A stretch of 64,000 nucleotides of DNA from Thioclava sediminum (GTDB lineage Bacteria > Pseudomonadota > Alphaproteobacteria > Rhodobacterales > Rhodobacteraceae), in contig NZ_MPZV01000001.1 of assembly GCF_002020355.1 (NCBI RefSeq), positions 558,001 through 622,000 of the forward strand, in the 5' to 3' direction. Both the position numbers and the translations under genes were made by a program. Under the pieces are notes generated by a model. It saw nothing but the letters and a program-made list of their open reading frames with translations. It searched no databases and was not told the origin of the DNA. This document shows positions 1 through 7,568 of this stretch, piece after piece (position 1 is the first letter of the stretch; each line of letters opens with the position of its first letter).

Positions 1-286
1 GGCTCGCCATCGCGGCACGGGCCAGCTGCGCGCGCAACGAGCGCCGCCCGGCCAGAGCCGCCTCGGCCCCGTCGGGATCGCCTGCCGCCCAGGCCGCAAT
101 CGCCGCCTGGCTATGCGCCCCGCCCGACCACGCGCCAGCGGCCAGCAAATCCCAGATTTTCCAGATAATCACCGCGAGCGAGATCACGGACAGCGCCGCG
201 ATCGCCCACATCGCCGGACCGCCCAGTACGAGCGCATCGAACATGCGCCCCGGAAGAGCTCCGGAAATCTGAGCGGCAGCTTCCAT
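1..286 (-). CDS. MotA/TolQ/ExbB proton channel family protein, N-terminal part
   Basis: The minus strand is open from an ATG at 286 to the window edge, giving about 95 residues; the stop lies outside. A GGAGGG ribosome binding site precedes the start. Residues about 23-49 form one strong membrane helix with a GGPAMWAIAALS motif, which is typical of the first helix of ExbB/TolQ-like stators that couple proton flow to periplasmic work. An Ala/Arg-rich cytoplasmic stretch follows. The TolR/ExbD partner, if present, would be beyond the left edge. The family call rests on this N-terminus only. Confidence 0.65.
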   Translation of the reverse strand, partial: MEAAAQISGALPGRMFDALVLGGPAMWAIAALSVISLAVIIWKIWDLLAAGAWSGGAHSQAAIAAWAAGDPDGAEAALAGRRSLRAQLARAAMAS

Positions 287-322
287 CGCGCCCTCCAATG
301 CACGCCCACAGGCGCGGTGAGG

Positions 323-398
323 TGGTGCCGGCGGAGGGACTCGAACCCCCGACCCCCTGATTACAAATCAGACGCTCTACCAACTGAGCTACGCCGGC
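323..398 (-). tRNA. tRNA-Thr (anticodon TGT)
   Basis: The reverse complement folds as a full tRNA. The acceptor stem GCCGGCG pairs with CGCCGGC, followed by discriminator A and an encoded CCA. A D-arm with AGCTCAGTTGG is present, and the anticodon stem TCTGA/TCAGG encloses the loop TTTGTAA (anticodon TGT, reading ACA). The T-arm contains GGTTCGAGTCC. It lies between the ExbB-like gene and the ABC permease, both on the same strand. Confidence 0.97.
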
Positions 399-446
399 GT
401 GACGGGCCCGCAATAGCGCGGCTTGGAAATTCGCGCAAGACGCCGC

Positions 447-2150
447 TCAGCGGGAACGGGCAAGATCGGCGCGGGCTTGATCTGCGCGGGCGAGGATCGC
501 GACCGCGACCAGCCCCACCGCGCAGACCAGAAGTGCGGCGGGCGAGGCATCGCCGAGGTTCTCGAGGCTCGCCTTTTCCTGCGTGCGCGTGGCCAGCGTC
601 TCGAAATTGAACGGGCGCAGCAGCAGCGTCGCGGGCAGTTCCTTCACGCAATCGACGAAGACCAGAAGCAACGCCGAGCCAACCGAGCCGCGCATCAGGG
701 GCAGGTAGAGGCTGCGCAGAACGCCGCCCGGCGTGCGCCCCAGCGAACGCGCGGCCATCGGCAGCGAGGGCGGCACGCGCCCGAAGGCGGCGTCGCTCGC
801 GCCTTGGGCGATGGCGAAGAATCGCACGACATAGGCAAGGATGATCGCGAAGGCCGAGCCCGTCAGCAGCAGCCCGGGATCGTGGCCGGTGATCGCCAGC
901 ACGGTGTCGGCCAGCATGTGATCGAGACCGGCGAGCGGGATCAGGATGCCGACCGCCAGCACCGCCCCCGGCGCGGCATAGCCCAGTGTCGTCAGCGGCA
1001 GCACCGCGCGCGGCAGGCGCTGCCCCGACAGGCGCACCCCGTAGACCATGAACAGCGCGAGCGTCACCGTGATCGCGGCCGCCGCCCCTCCGGTCAGTAT
1101 CGTGTGCCACAGCGCAAGCCCGAGGCCCCGGCCGAACCACGCCTCGGGATTGGCGAGCGCATGACCGCCCATCACCGCGACCGGCAGCACGAAGCCCAAG
1201 GCCACCGGGAGCACGCAGGCCAGCGTCGCCACCCAGCCAGCCGCGCCTTTCAGACGTTGTGGCTGCACCGGGCGGGCCTGACGCGCGCTTTGGTAATAGT
1301 GAACGCGGCGGCGCGAGAGCTTCTCGAGCATAAGAAGCGCAAGGACGATCCCGAGGATTACCAGCGCGAGCTGCGCGGCCCCGCCCGCATTGCCGCCCGA
1401 AAGCCATGTCGAGAAGATGCCTGTCGTCAGGGTCTGCACGCCGAAATGATCGACGACGCCGAAATCCGCCACCGTCTCCATCATCGCGATCGCGGCGCCT
1501 GCGGCGATGGCGGGACGCGCAAGCGGCAGGCCCACGCGCCAGACCATCCCCCACGGCCCGGTGCCGAGGGCGCGGGCGACCTCGTAGCTGGCGCCGGATT
1601 GCTCGCGCAGGGCCGCGCGGGTGATCAGGTAGATATAGGGGTAAAGCGCGGCCGAGAGCACGACCACCGCCGCCTCGCGCGAGCGGATCTCGGGGAACCA
1701 GTAGTCACGCGCCGAGGCCCAGCCGAAAGCGCCGCGCATCGCGGTCTGCACCGGGCCGGAATAGTCGAGGAAATCGGTGAGGGCGTAAGCGCCGACATAA
1801 GCCGGGATCGCGAGCGGCAGAAGCAGCAGCCATTGCAAGATGCGATGCCCCGGGAAGCGATACATCACGACAAGCCACGCAGCCCCTGCCCCGACAGCTG
1901 ACGCCAGAAGCCCCACGCCGCCCGTCAGCACCGCCGTATTGATCAGGTAACGCGGCAGCACCGTCGCGATCAGATGCGGCCAGACATTGTCGCGCGGATC
2001 GAGCGCCATCCACCCGACAGCCAGGATCGGCGCCAACACCAGCACCGCGATCACCACGGCCCCGAGCGACCACAGCCCACCCGCCGCACGCAAGCGTCCG
2101 CGCAGGGCAGGCGCAGGGGGGATAGAGAGGGATTGGATGGATTTGGGCAC
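447..2150 (-). CDS. Iron(III)-type ABC transporter permease, fused two-half form
   Basis: This 567-residue inner-membrane protein has two repeats of about six helices, each carrying the EAA-like coupling loop of binding-protein-dependent permeases (near residue 205, ARALGTGPWGMVWRVGLPLA, and near residue 470, ARSLGRTPGGVLRSLYLPLM). The duplicated layout and length match FbpB/AfuB-type ferric iron permeases, which move periplasmic Fe(III) inward. Translation appears to start at a GTG at 2150, after a GGGAAAG sequence. No ATPase or binding-protein gene is adjacent in the window, so the substrate assignment rests on family resemblance. Confidence 0.85.
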   Translation of the reverse strand: MPKSIQSLSIPPAPALRGRLRAAGGLWSLGAVVIAVLVLAPILAVGWMALDPRDNVWPHLIATVLPRYLINTAVLTGGVGLLASAVGAGAAWLVVMYRFPGHRILQWLLLLPLAIPAYVGAYALTDFLDYSGPVQTAMRGAFGWASARDYWFPEIRSREAAVVVLSAALYPYIYLITRAALREQSGASYEVARALGTGPWGMVWRVGLPLARPAIAAGAAIAMMETVADFGVVDHFGVQTLTTGIFSTWLSGGNAGGAAQLALVILGIVLALLMLEKLSRRRVHYYQSARQARPVQPQRLKGAAGWVATLACVLPVALGFVLPVAVMGGHALANPEAWFGRGLGLALWHTILTGGAAAAITVTLALFMVYGVRLSGQRLPRAVLPLTTLGYAAPGAVLAVGILIPLAGLDHMLADTVLAITGHDPGLLLTGSAFAIILAYVVRFFAIAQGASDAAFGRVPPSLPMAARSLGRTPGGVLRSLYLPLMRGSVGSALLLVFVDCVKELPATLLLRPFNFETLATRTQEKASLENLGDASPAALLVCAVGLVAVAILARADQARADLARSR

Positions 2151-2287
2151 GGGCTTTCCCGATCAGTTTTGTCGGAATTGTCTCGCCCCTCCTACCCCGA
2201 AACACATTTGCCTGTCCAGAACGGAGCGGCTAGAGTGAGCGCCAACAATAAAGGCTTGACCGGCCAGACGATATTGAGGCGCGCAGA

Positions 2288-3163
2288 ATGAAAGTCGTTT
2301 TCCATCTCGGAGCGCATTCGACCGATGAAGATCGCATCGTGGGCGCGCTTTCGAGCAATGACCGGCTCCTCGAGTCTCACCGCATCGCCGTGCCCGCCCC
2401 CCGCAGCTATCGGATGGTGCTGCGCGATGCTTTGGTCTCGCTGAAAGGCGGCCCTGCGCCGCAGGATGTGCAGGACGCAATCATCGAGGCGAGCACCGAG
2501 GCGCCGGTGCTGGATCGGCTGGTGTTCAGCCACGCGTTTTTCCTGTGCATCCCCGAGCGGGTGATCACCAAGCGCGGCTTCTACGCGATGGCGCCGGGCA
2601 AGCTCGCACCGCTCGCGAACCTCTTTCCCGATGCGGAGACCGAGTTCCATCTCGCGCTGATCAACCCCGCGAGCCTGATCCCGCAGTTGGTCGCCCGGCT
2701 GCCCAAACGCAGCTACGAGCAGATCATGGAAGGGCACGACCCGCGCGAGCTGCGCTGGGAACCGCTGATCCGTCAGATGGTGGAAGCCGCGGGCGGGCGG
2801 CGCTTCGTGATCTGGTGCAACGAGGATTTGCCGCTGATCTGGCCCGAAGTGCTGCGTTCGGTCGGCGGATTGCCCGAGGATCAGGCGCTCAAGGGCGACA
2901 TGATGGTGCTGCGTCAGATCATGCCCGAGGAGGGGATCGAACGGCTGCGCAGCTATTTCGCCGCGAACCCGCCGAAATCGGTGCTGCACCGGCGCAAGAT
3001 CGTGGCGGCCTTCCTCGACAAATACGCCCAGCCCGAGGCGCTCGAGATCGAGGCACCGCTGCCGGGCTGGACCGATGAGCTGGTCGACGAGATCACCGCA
3101 CAATACGATGCCGACGTCGCTGCGATCGCGCGGATGCCCGGTGTGGAATTCATCGCCCCCTAA
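2288..3163 (+). CDS. Conserved hypothetical protein, possibly sulfotransferase-like
   Basis: This is a 291-residue soluble protein without a signal peptide. It begins MKVVFHLGAHSTDEDRI, resembling the strand-loop start of nucleotide- or PAPS-binding sulfotransferase-like proteins common in Rhodobacteraceae, but I cannot confirm a PAPS-binding motif. Gene start: an ATG with GAGGCG upstream. It is divergent from the ABC permease and convergent with the gapR-like gene. I do not recognise a specific function. Confidence 0.7.
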   Translation: MKVVFHLGAHSTDEDRIVGALSSNDRLLESHRIAVPAPRSYRMVLRDALVSLKGGPAPQDVQDAIIEASTEAPVLDRLVFSHAFFLCIPERVITKRGFYAMAPGKLAPLANLFPDAETEFHLALINPASLIPQLVARLPKRSYEQIMEGHDPRELRWEPLIRQMVEAAGGRRFVIWCNEDLPLIWPEVLRSVGGLPEDQALKGDMMVLRQIMPEEGIERLRSYFAANPPKSVLHRRKIVAAFLDKYAQPEALEIEAPLPGWTDELVDEITAQYDADVAAIARMPGVEFIAP

Positions 3164-3211
3164 GCAAAGGGCGCGGTTCGCGCCGGATCATCGCCCGGCG
3201 CGCAATGGCGC

Positions 3212-3463
3212 TCAGCCCATCCCCAGCGCGGATTTGTAGAGGTCGAGAATCGCCTCTTCCTCGGCCACGTCATCCTTGTCGCGTTTGCGCAGGGCGACGA
3301 TCTTCTTGAGCACCTTGGTGTCATAGCCGCGGGCCTTGGCCTCGGACATGATGTCCTTCTGCTGCTCGGCGATGTCTTTCTTCTCGGCTTCGAGGCTCTC
3401 GAACTGCTCGACAAACTGACGCAGCTCATCGGCGGTGACATTGTAGGCGGCATCGTTGGGCAT
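3212..3463 (-). CDS. gapR: DUF2312 / GapR-family chromatin protein
   Basis: An 83-residue, highly charged, alpha-helical protein. It matches the UPF0335/DUF2312 family in size and sequence pattern (ADELRQFVEQFESLEAEKKD, then AKARGYDTKVLKKI). In Caulobacter the family member GapR is a nucleoid protein that binds overtwisted AT-rich DNA ahead of replication and transcription. A coiled coil spans about residues 10-45. The gene stands alone between two plus-strand genes. Confidence 0.9.
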   Translation of the reverse strand: MPNDAAYNVTADELRQFVEQFESLEAEKKDIAEQQKDIMSEAKARGYDTKVLKKIVALRKRDKDDVAEEEAILDLYKSALGMG

Positions 3464-3669
3464 GGGCCTCTCCTGCTTGCGAACGGGGGTCGGCGCTCTG
3501 ACTAGCCCGAGCGTCTGCGCGCATCAAGAGGCGGCGCGCGCGGATCGGCGGGTTATGGGAGGACGCCCGCCCCTCCCGCTTCTTCCCGCAAGATTACGGG
3601 CGCCCGCGTTTTTCTTGCCATACACCCGGCGACGGGCTAGGCAGGCGCGCGCAACTTTCGGAGGCCGCA

Positions 3670-3885
3670 ATGGAAAATCTGATCTGGGCAGGGGCCGTCG
3701 TCTCGGTGATCGGGCTGTTCGGCATCCTCTATTGCATCGTCAAAGTGGCCAGCGCCAAACGCGCCGGCCTGCCCGACGAAGAGCTGCGCGCACGGCTGCA
3801 AAAGATCATCGCGATCAATATGGGCGCGCTTTTCGTGTCGGTGATCGGGCTGATGATGGTGGTGCTGGGCATCTTCCTCGGCTGA
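3670..3885 (+). CDS. Small two-helix membrane protein, hypothetical
   Basis: A 71-residue protein with membrane helices at about residues 5-27 and 47-70, separated by a charged loop (AKRAGLPDEELRARLQK). A GGAG-type ribosome binding site lies upstream of the ATG. It is convergent with the FadJ-like gene, ending 29 bases from its stop. No function is recognised. Confidence 0.7.
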   Translation: MENLIWAGAVVSVIGLFGILYCIVKVASAKRAGLPDEELRARLQKIIAINMGALFVSVIGLMMVVLGIFLG

Positions 3886-3914
3886 GGCGGCCCTGCCCCT
3901 TCAGGCACGCCCCC

Positions 3915-5912
3915 TCACGCGTCGTCGAGATCGGCGAAGCATTTGCCGTTGCGGATCAGCACATCCCATAGCGTGACCGGCTCGGGCGCGCCCTCTTCGG
4001 CCAGCTCGCGCAGCAGCTTGCGCGTCCCAAGAAGGCCCGCGCGGTCGGCGGCGAACATCACGCCACCCATCTGCGGCGCGAAGCCCAGCACATGTCGTGC
4101 CGCGACGTCGATATCGCCCGCCCGATGCGCCTGCGCGTGCTGCAAGAGCCCCGCGCCGCAATTGGCAAGCTCGGCCAGAATCCGGGCGCGGATGCGCGCA
4201 TTGGACAGACGGCGCGGCACGATTCCGGCCTCGTCGCGCAAAGCCGTGAGCGCCTCGGCCTGATCGGGCACCGGGCGCGGCGTGCCCTCGGACCAATCGT
4301 AAAAGCCCTGTCGCCGCGCGCCGGTCGCAGCGGCATCGAGCGCGAGCAGGCTGAGAAGCGGGCCGAACGGGCGATGCAGCCGCACGAAATCCTCCAGCAC
4401 GGCGTCGACGCCCAGCCGGTCGGCCAGCTCCAGGGGCGGGCGTGTGCCGCCTGCCTCGCGGATCGCCGCATCGACCTGCGCGACCGAAGCCCCGGCCAGC
4501 ACCGCGCGCTCTGCCGCGGCGATATAGGCGACGCGCAGATGATCGGCGATGCCGCCCGCGCCGGGACCGCCGCGTAGAACCTGCGCCCCGCCCTGCCGCA
4601 GCAGCCCCGCCATCGCGTAGAGATCGGCAGGCAGCGCGCCCTCGGGCGGCACGAGCTCACACAGATCGCCGGTGCAGCGCAGCCCGAAGTCCTCCGCGCC
4701 GTCAGCCAGATCATCGGCGTTGCGCGCGCTCAGCGGCGCGGGCGGGAAATTTCCTTTGCCCGAGGCGATCAGCGCATCCGAGCCCGACAGCCCCTCGCGG
4801 GTCATCGCCGCGCCAAGCCGCGCCCAATCGGCCTCGCGAATGTCGGGTGACAGAGCGCCGGACTGCACCGCGATCTCCTGCTTGCGCGCGATATCGGCAA
4901 ATGCCGTCTCGATCGCGGCGGGGTCGCTTGCGCCGAACACGACTTCGTGCCCGGCGGCAAGCAAGCCTCCGGCCATCGCGGCGGGCTGATCCCAAAGGCC
5001 GATGCGCAGCGGCGCGGGCGCGGTAGGCGTGCCCTCGCCGGGCAGATGCGCGGCGCGGCGCGTGGCCCGTGCGGCGTGGCGCAACGCCTGTGACAGCGGC
5101 GCCTCGAGCAATTCCTGCAAGGCGACCGCCTCGACATCGAGCGCCTCGTCGAGCGGCAGCAACAGCGCGCCTTCGACCACTTCGAACAGGCGCGCGCCGA
5201 CCGGCGCAAGCGCGCCCTTTCCCAGCTGTGCCCGCAGCGGCGCGAGATCGTTGAGATAGGTTGCGGGATCGTCGAGCGCGGTATCGGTGCGCGGTACACC
5301 CTCGGCGATCAGCATATCGAGAGCGGCGGCAATCTGGCTGCGATCGGTCGCGCCCAGCACAAGATCGCATTGGCCCTGCGCCCGGGCGGGCTCGGCCTCG
5401 ACCTCCTCACCGGCGGCCACGATCGCAAGCGCCCGCGCACCGCCGATCCGCCGCGCGAGCCGCACGAGGCCGCCTGCACCGACGAAGCCGCCAAGCGCGA
5501 ATTCCGGTGCCGCAAAACAGGTATCAGGATCGGCGATGCGCAGATCGGCGGCCTGCGCCAGCGCCATCGAGCCGCCCGCGATCCGCCCGGAGAGCCGCGC
5601 AAGCACCGGCAGGTCGAGCGCCCCGAGTCGTCGGCAAAGCTCCGACAGGCTCGGCACCTCTTCGCCCTTCGCCGGGCGCGGCGTGATCGCGTCGAAATCT
5701 TCCAGCGGATCGGGTGCGCAGGGCCAGCCCGAAGCCCCGCCCTGCAGGACCAGACCGCGCAGGCTCTTGTCGCCTTCGACCCGGTCGAGCACGCCGCCGA
5801 TCGCGCGGCGCATCTGGGCCGTGATACCGGCCCGCGCGCCCTGATCGTCAAGCGCTGCGAGCGTCAGCCAAGCCAGCCCGTCCTGTGTGCGAAATTTCAC
5901 CCGGTTCGCCAT
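3915..5912 (-). CDS. Degenerate FadB/FadJ-like enoyl-CoA hydratase / 3-hydroxyacyl-CoA dehydrogenase family protein
   Basis: About 665 residues, starting at MANRVKF, where GGGGGA precedes the ATG; an ATG at 5936 is also in frame. Residues about 1-200 keep a crotonase fold outline, and the C-terminal part keeps the 3HCDH helical domain (RVAYIAAAERAVLAGASVAQ; GFYDWSEGTPRP). The catalytic features look lost: the crotonase segment reads GGFVGAGGLVRLARRIGG instead of the usual PGAGGTQRLPR type. The expected NAD-binding GxGxxG is replaced by GLWDQPAAMAG, and I see no canonical dehydrogenase His. It may be a non-catalytic or repurposed paralogue. It is monocistronic, with no thiolase next to it. Confidence 0.75.
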   Translation of the reverse strand: MANRVKFRTQDGLAWLTLAALDDQGARAGITAQMRRAIGGVLDRVEGDKSLRGLVLQGGASGWPCAPDPLEDFDAITPRPAKGEEVPSLSELCRRLGALDLPVLARLSGRIAGGSMALAQAADLRIADPDTCFAAPEFALGGFVGAGGLVRLARRIGGARALAIVAAGEEVEAEPARAQGQCDLVLGATDRSQIAAALDMLIAEGVPRTDTALDDPATYLNDLAPLRAQLGKGALAPVGARLFEVVEGALLLPLDEALDVEAVALQELLEAPLSQALRHAARATRRAAHLPGEGTPTAPAPLRIGLWDQPAAMAGGLLAAGHEVVFGASDPAAIETAFADIARKQEIAVQSGALSPDIREADWARLGAAMTREGLSGSDALIASGKGNFPPAPLSARNADDLADGAEDFGLRCTGDLCELVPPEGALPADLYAMAGLLRQGGAQVLRGGPGAGGIADHLRVAYIAAAERAVLAGASVAQVDAAIREAGGTRPPLELADRLGVDAVLEDFVRLHRPFGPLLSLLALDAAATGARRQGFYDWSEGTPRPVPDQAEALTALRDEAGIVPRRLSNARIRARILAELANCGAGLLQHAQAHRAGDIDVAARHVLGFAPQMGGVMFAADRAGLLGTRKLLRELAEEGAPEPVTLWDVLIRNGKCFADLDDA

Positions 5913-6021
5913 CGTCCCCCACTTGTGGCGGGGCATTCCGTGCGATCCACCGCCGCGCGAAGTTTAAAGCGAAGCAGGTTCAAAACAAAAGGGAAATCGC
6001 GCATCCCCGGGGGAGGCGCGC

Positions 6022-6047
6022 AGGGGCAATTGACTGCCCTTGCCCCT
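6022..6047. repeat. Inverted repeat AGGGGCAA / TTGCCCCT
   Basis: Perfect 8-base arms (6022-6029 and 6040-6047) with a 10-base loop lie downstream of the dksA-like gene and upstream of the FadJ-like gene. There is no T-run on the minus strand, so it is at best a weak terminator or an RNA-end stabilising hairpin. Confidence 0.4.
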
Positions 6048-6067
6048 TTGAAACGGTAGGCCAGAGG

Positions 6068-6406
6068 TTACTGGCGGGTCGCCTTCGCGCCCGGTGCATG
6101 CGCCCGGCAAAACGGTGTTGCGGGCAGCAGATCGAGCCGTGCCTCGTCGATGCGCTCGCCGCAGGTGACGCAATAGCCGTATTCGCCCGCCTCGATCCGG
6201 GCCAGGGCGGCGTCGATCGCGCGGATCTCGGACTGCGCCGACTGGCCGAGGTCTTCGAGAACCTCGTCGCTCTCATGCTCGATCGCGGCGTCGTCCCAAT
6301 CTTTTTCTTCGTGGCTCTCAAGCTCGGATTCGACCTGCGCCATCCGTTCCGAGAGTTGCGCCCGGCGGGTTTCGAGTTCGCTCTTGCGCGTTTCAATCGA
6401 CTTCAT
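6068..6406 (-). CDS. TraR/DksA family zinc-finger protein
   Basis: 112 residues from the ATG at 6406, which has a strong AGGAGG site 7 bases upstream; an in-frame start at 6433 is unlikely. The protein has a long N-terminal coiled coil (about residues 5-75, with the acidic EKDWDDAAIEHESDE tip region), then a zinc-finger segment with C79, C82 and C100. The fourth ligand position, usually Cys, is H103 (FCRAH). DksA-type proteins insert their coiled coil into the RNA polymerase secondary channel. It is divergent from the YeeE/YedE genes. Confidence 0.88.
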   Translation of the reverse strand: MKSIETRKSELETRRAQLSERMAQVESELESHEEKDWDDAAIEHESDEVLEDLGQSAQSEIRAIDAALARIEAGEYGYCVTCGERIDEARLDLLPATPFCRAHAPGAKATRQ

Positions 6407-6510
6407 CCTGTCCTCCTTGATCGATACAACCACCTAAACAGGCAAGCATTTATCCGCCTTGACGCAAATCAACCGGTCGCACTCACGCACATATGCAGAT
6501 ATCAAATTGC

Positions 6511-6540
6511 TTGCACCGTCACGGGCGTGAGGTCTAGCAT
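6511..6540 (+). promoter_or_regulatory. Candidate sigma70-type promoter for the YeeE/YedE pair
   Basis: TTGCAC (6511-6516) and TAGCAT (6535-6540) are separated by 18 bases, about 60 bases upstream of the first ATG. Just upstream, at 6491-6502, is ATAT-GCAG-ATAT, a repeat that could be an ArsR/BigR-like operator, since such regulators often control DUF395 transporters. No regulator gene is adjacent; this is pattern evidence only. Confidence 0.35.
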
Positions 6541-6600
6541 TACAACTCTGACGGGTCCGGGAGAGCCCGTTCGATCCGCAATTGAGCACAGGGAGAGCTC

Positions 6601-7026
6601 ATGCATCAAGATTGGATTTGGGGCCTCGTCGGAGGCCTGATGATTGGCGCGGGCGCTGGCCTGTTTCTGCTGGTCAACGGCCGGATCATGGGCGCAAGCG
6701 GCATTATCGGCGGCTTGGTCGACGGCTCGGGCCGCGAGACTGTGTCCGAGCGCGTGGCCTTCCTCGGCGGGCTGATCGCGGTGCCACCGCTTCTCGTGCC
6801 GCTTTACACAACAGTCGACACCCATATGACCAGTTCCGTCTGGGTGATCGTAGCCGCAGGCCTGATGGTGGGCCTGGGCACGCGGATCGCGAATGGCTGC
6901 ACCTCGGGCCACGGCGTCTGCGGCATCTCGCGATTTTCGCTGCGCGGGATCGTCGCCACCGCCTTCTACCTGCTCGGCGGTGCGCTGGTCCTCGTGATCT
7001 TCCGGCATTTTCTGGGAGTGATCTGA
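6601..7026 (+). CDS. YeeE/YedE family sulfur transporter, first half (PmpA-like)
   Basis: A 141-residue, four-helix membrane protein of the DUF395 (PF04143) family. It carries the signature NGCTSGHGVCG with C100 and C107. Such cysteines relay sulfur-bearing ions in the thiosulfate transporter YeeE. Its stop overlaps the next start (TGATG), so the two halves are translationally coupled and probably form one transporter. Confidence 0.9.
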   Translation: MHQDWIWGLVGGLMIGAGAGLFLLVNGRIMGASGIIGGLVDGSGRETVSERVAFLGGLIAVPPLLVPLYTTVDTHMTSSVWVIVAAGLMVGLGTRIANGCTSGHGVCGISRFSLRGIVATAFYLLGGALVLVIFRHFLGVI

Positions 7027-7526
7027 TGCGCAATTTCTTCGCATTCCTCTCGGGAGGGCTGTTCGGCGCGGGGCTTCTCGTGGCGGGCATGGTCGACACG
7101 AAAAAGGTGCAGGGCTGGCTCGACGTTTTCGGCGATTGGGACCCGACGCTGGCCTTCGTGATGGGCGGCGCGGTGAGCGTGATGTTCTTCGTCTGGATCT
7201 TCGCGAAGCGCCGCGAAACCTCGATGCTGGGCTCGCCGATGCCGGGGCCGTTTCCGCGGCTCGTGGATCGCAATCTCGTGCTCGGCTCGCTCCTGTTCGG
7301 CGCGGGTTGGGGCCTTGCGGGGCTCTGCCCCGGCCCCGCGATGGGCTCGCTGTCCTTCAATGGCTGGGAAGGCTGGCTGTTCCTGATCGCGATGGGGGTC
7401 GGGATGGCGCTCGCACCGCGGGCGAAAGCGTGGCTGAGCGTTCTGGATCGCAGCACGCTGGAAGTGCCGCCCTGCGAGAACGGGACCAAAGAGGCGTCCG
7501 CGACCTCCGCGACGCGCGGCGCGTAA
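7026..7526 (+). CDS. YeeE/YedE-type transporter, second half (DUF6691, PmpB-like)
   Basis: A 166-residue membrane protein starting at the ATG that overlaps the preceding TGA. It contains GAGWGLAGLCPGPAMG with C101, matching the second-half cysteine motif of split YeeE/YedE transporters. About four helices are seen, followed by a polar tail. Together with the upstream gene it forms the heteromeric version of the sulfur-compound transporter. It is convergent with the FliM-like gene. Confidence 0.88.
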   Translation: MRNFFAFLSGGLFGAGLLVAGMVDTKKVQGWLDVFGDWDPTLAFVMGGAVSVMFFVWIFAKRRETSMLGSPMPGPFPRLVDRNLVLGSLLFGAGWGLAGLCPGPAMGSLSFNGWEGWLFLIAMGVGMALAPRAKAWLSVLDRSTLEVPPCENGTKEASATSATRGA

Positions 7527-7568
7527 GTCGCCGCAGCCTGCATTCGCGCCCCCATCGCGGGGATGCGA

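Noticed and set aside
361-1554. Long minus-strand frame overlapping the tRNA and the iron-type permease gene
   Set aside because: Arg/Gly/Ala-rich composition typical of an off-frame reading in GC-rich DNA. It runs through the tRNA and lies inside a well-supported permease.
7527-7568. Hairpin between the YeeE pair and the FliM-like gene as a terminator
   Set aside because: Short, interrupted GCAT/ATGC and CCCC/GGGG pairing with no T-run on either strand.
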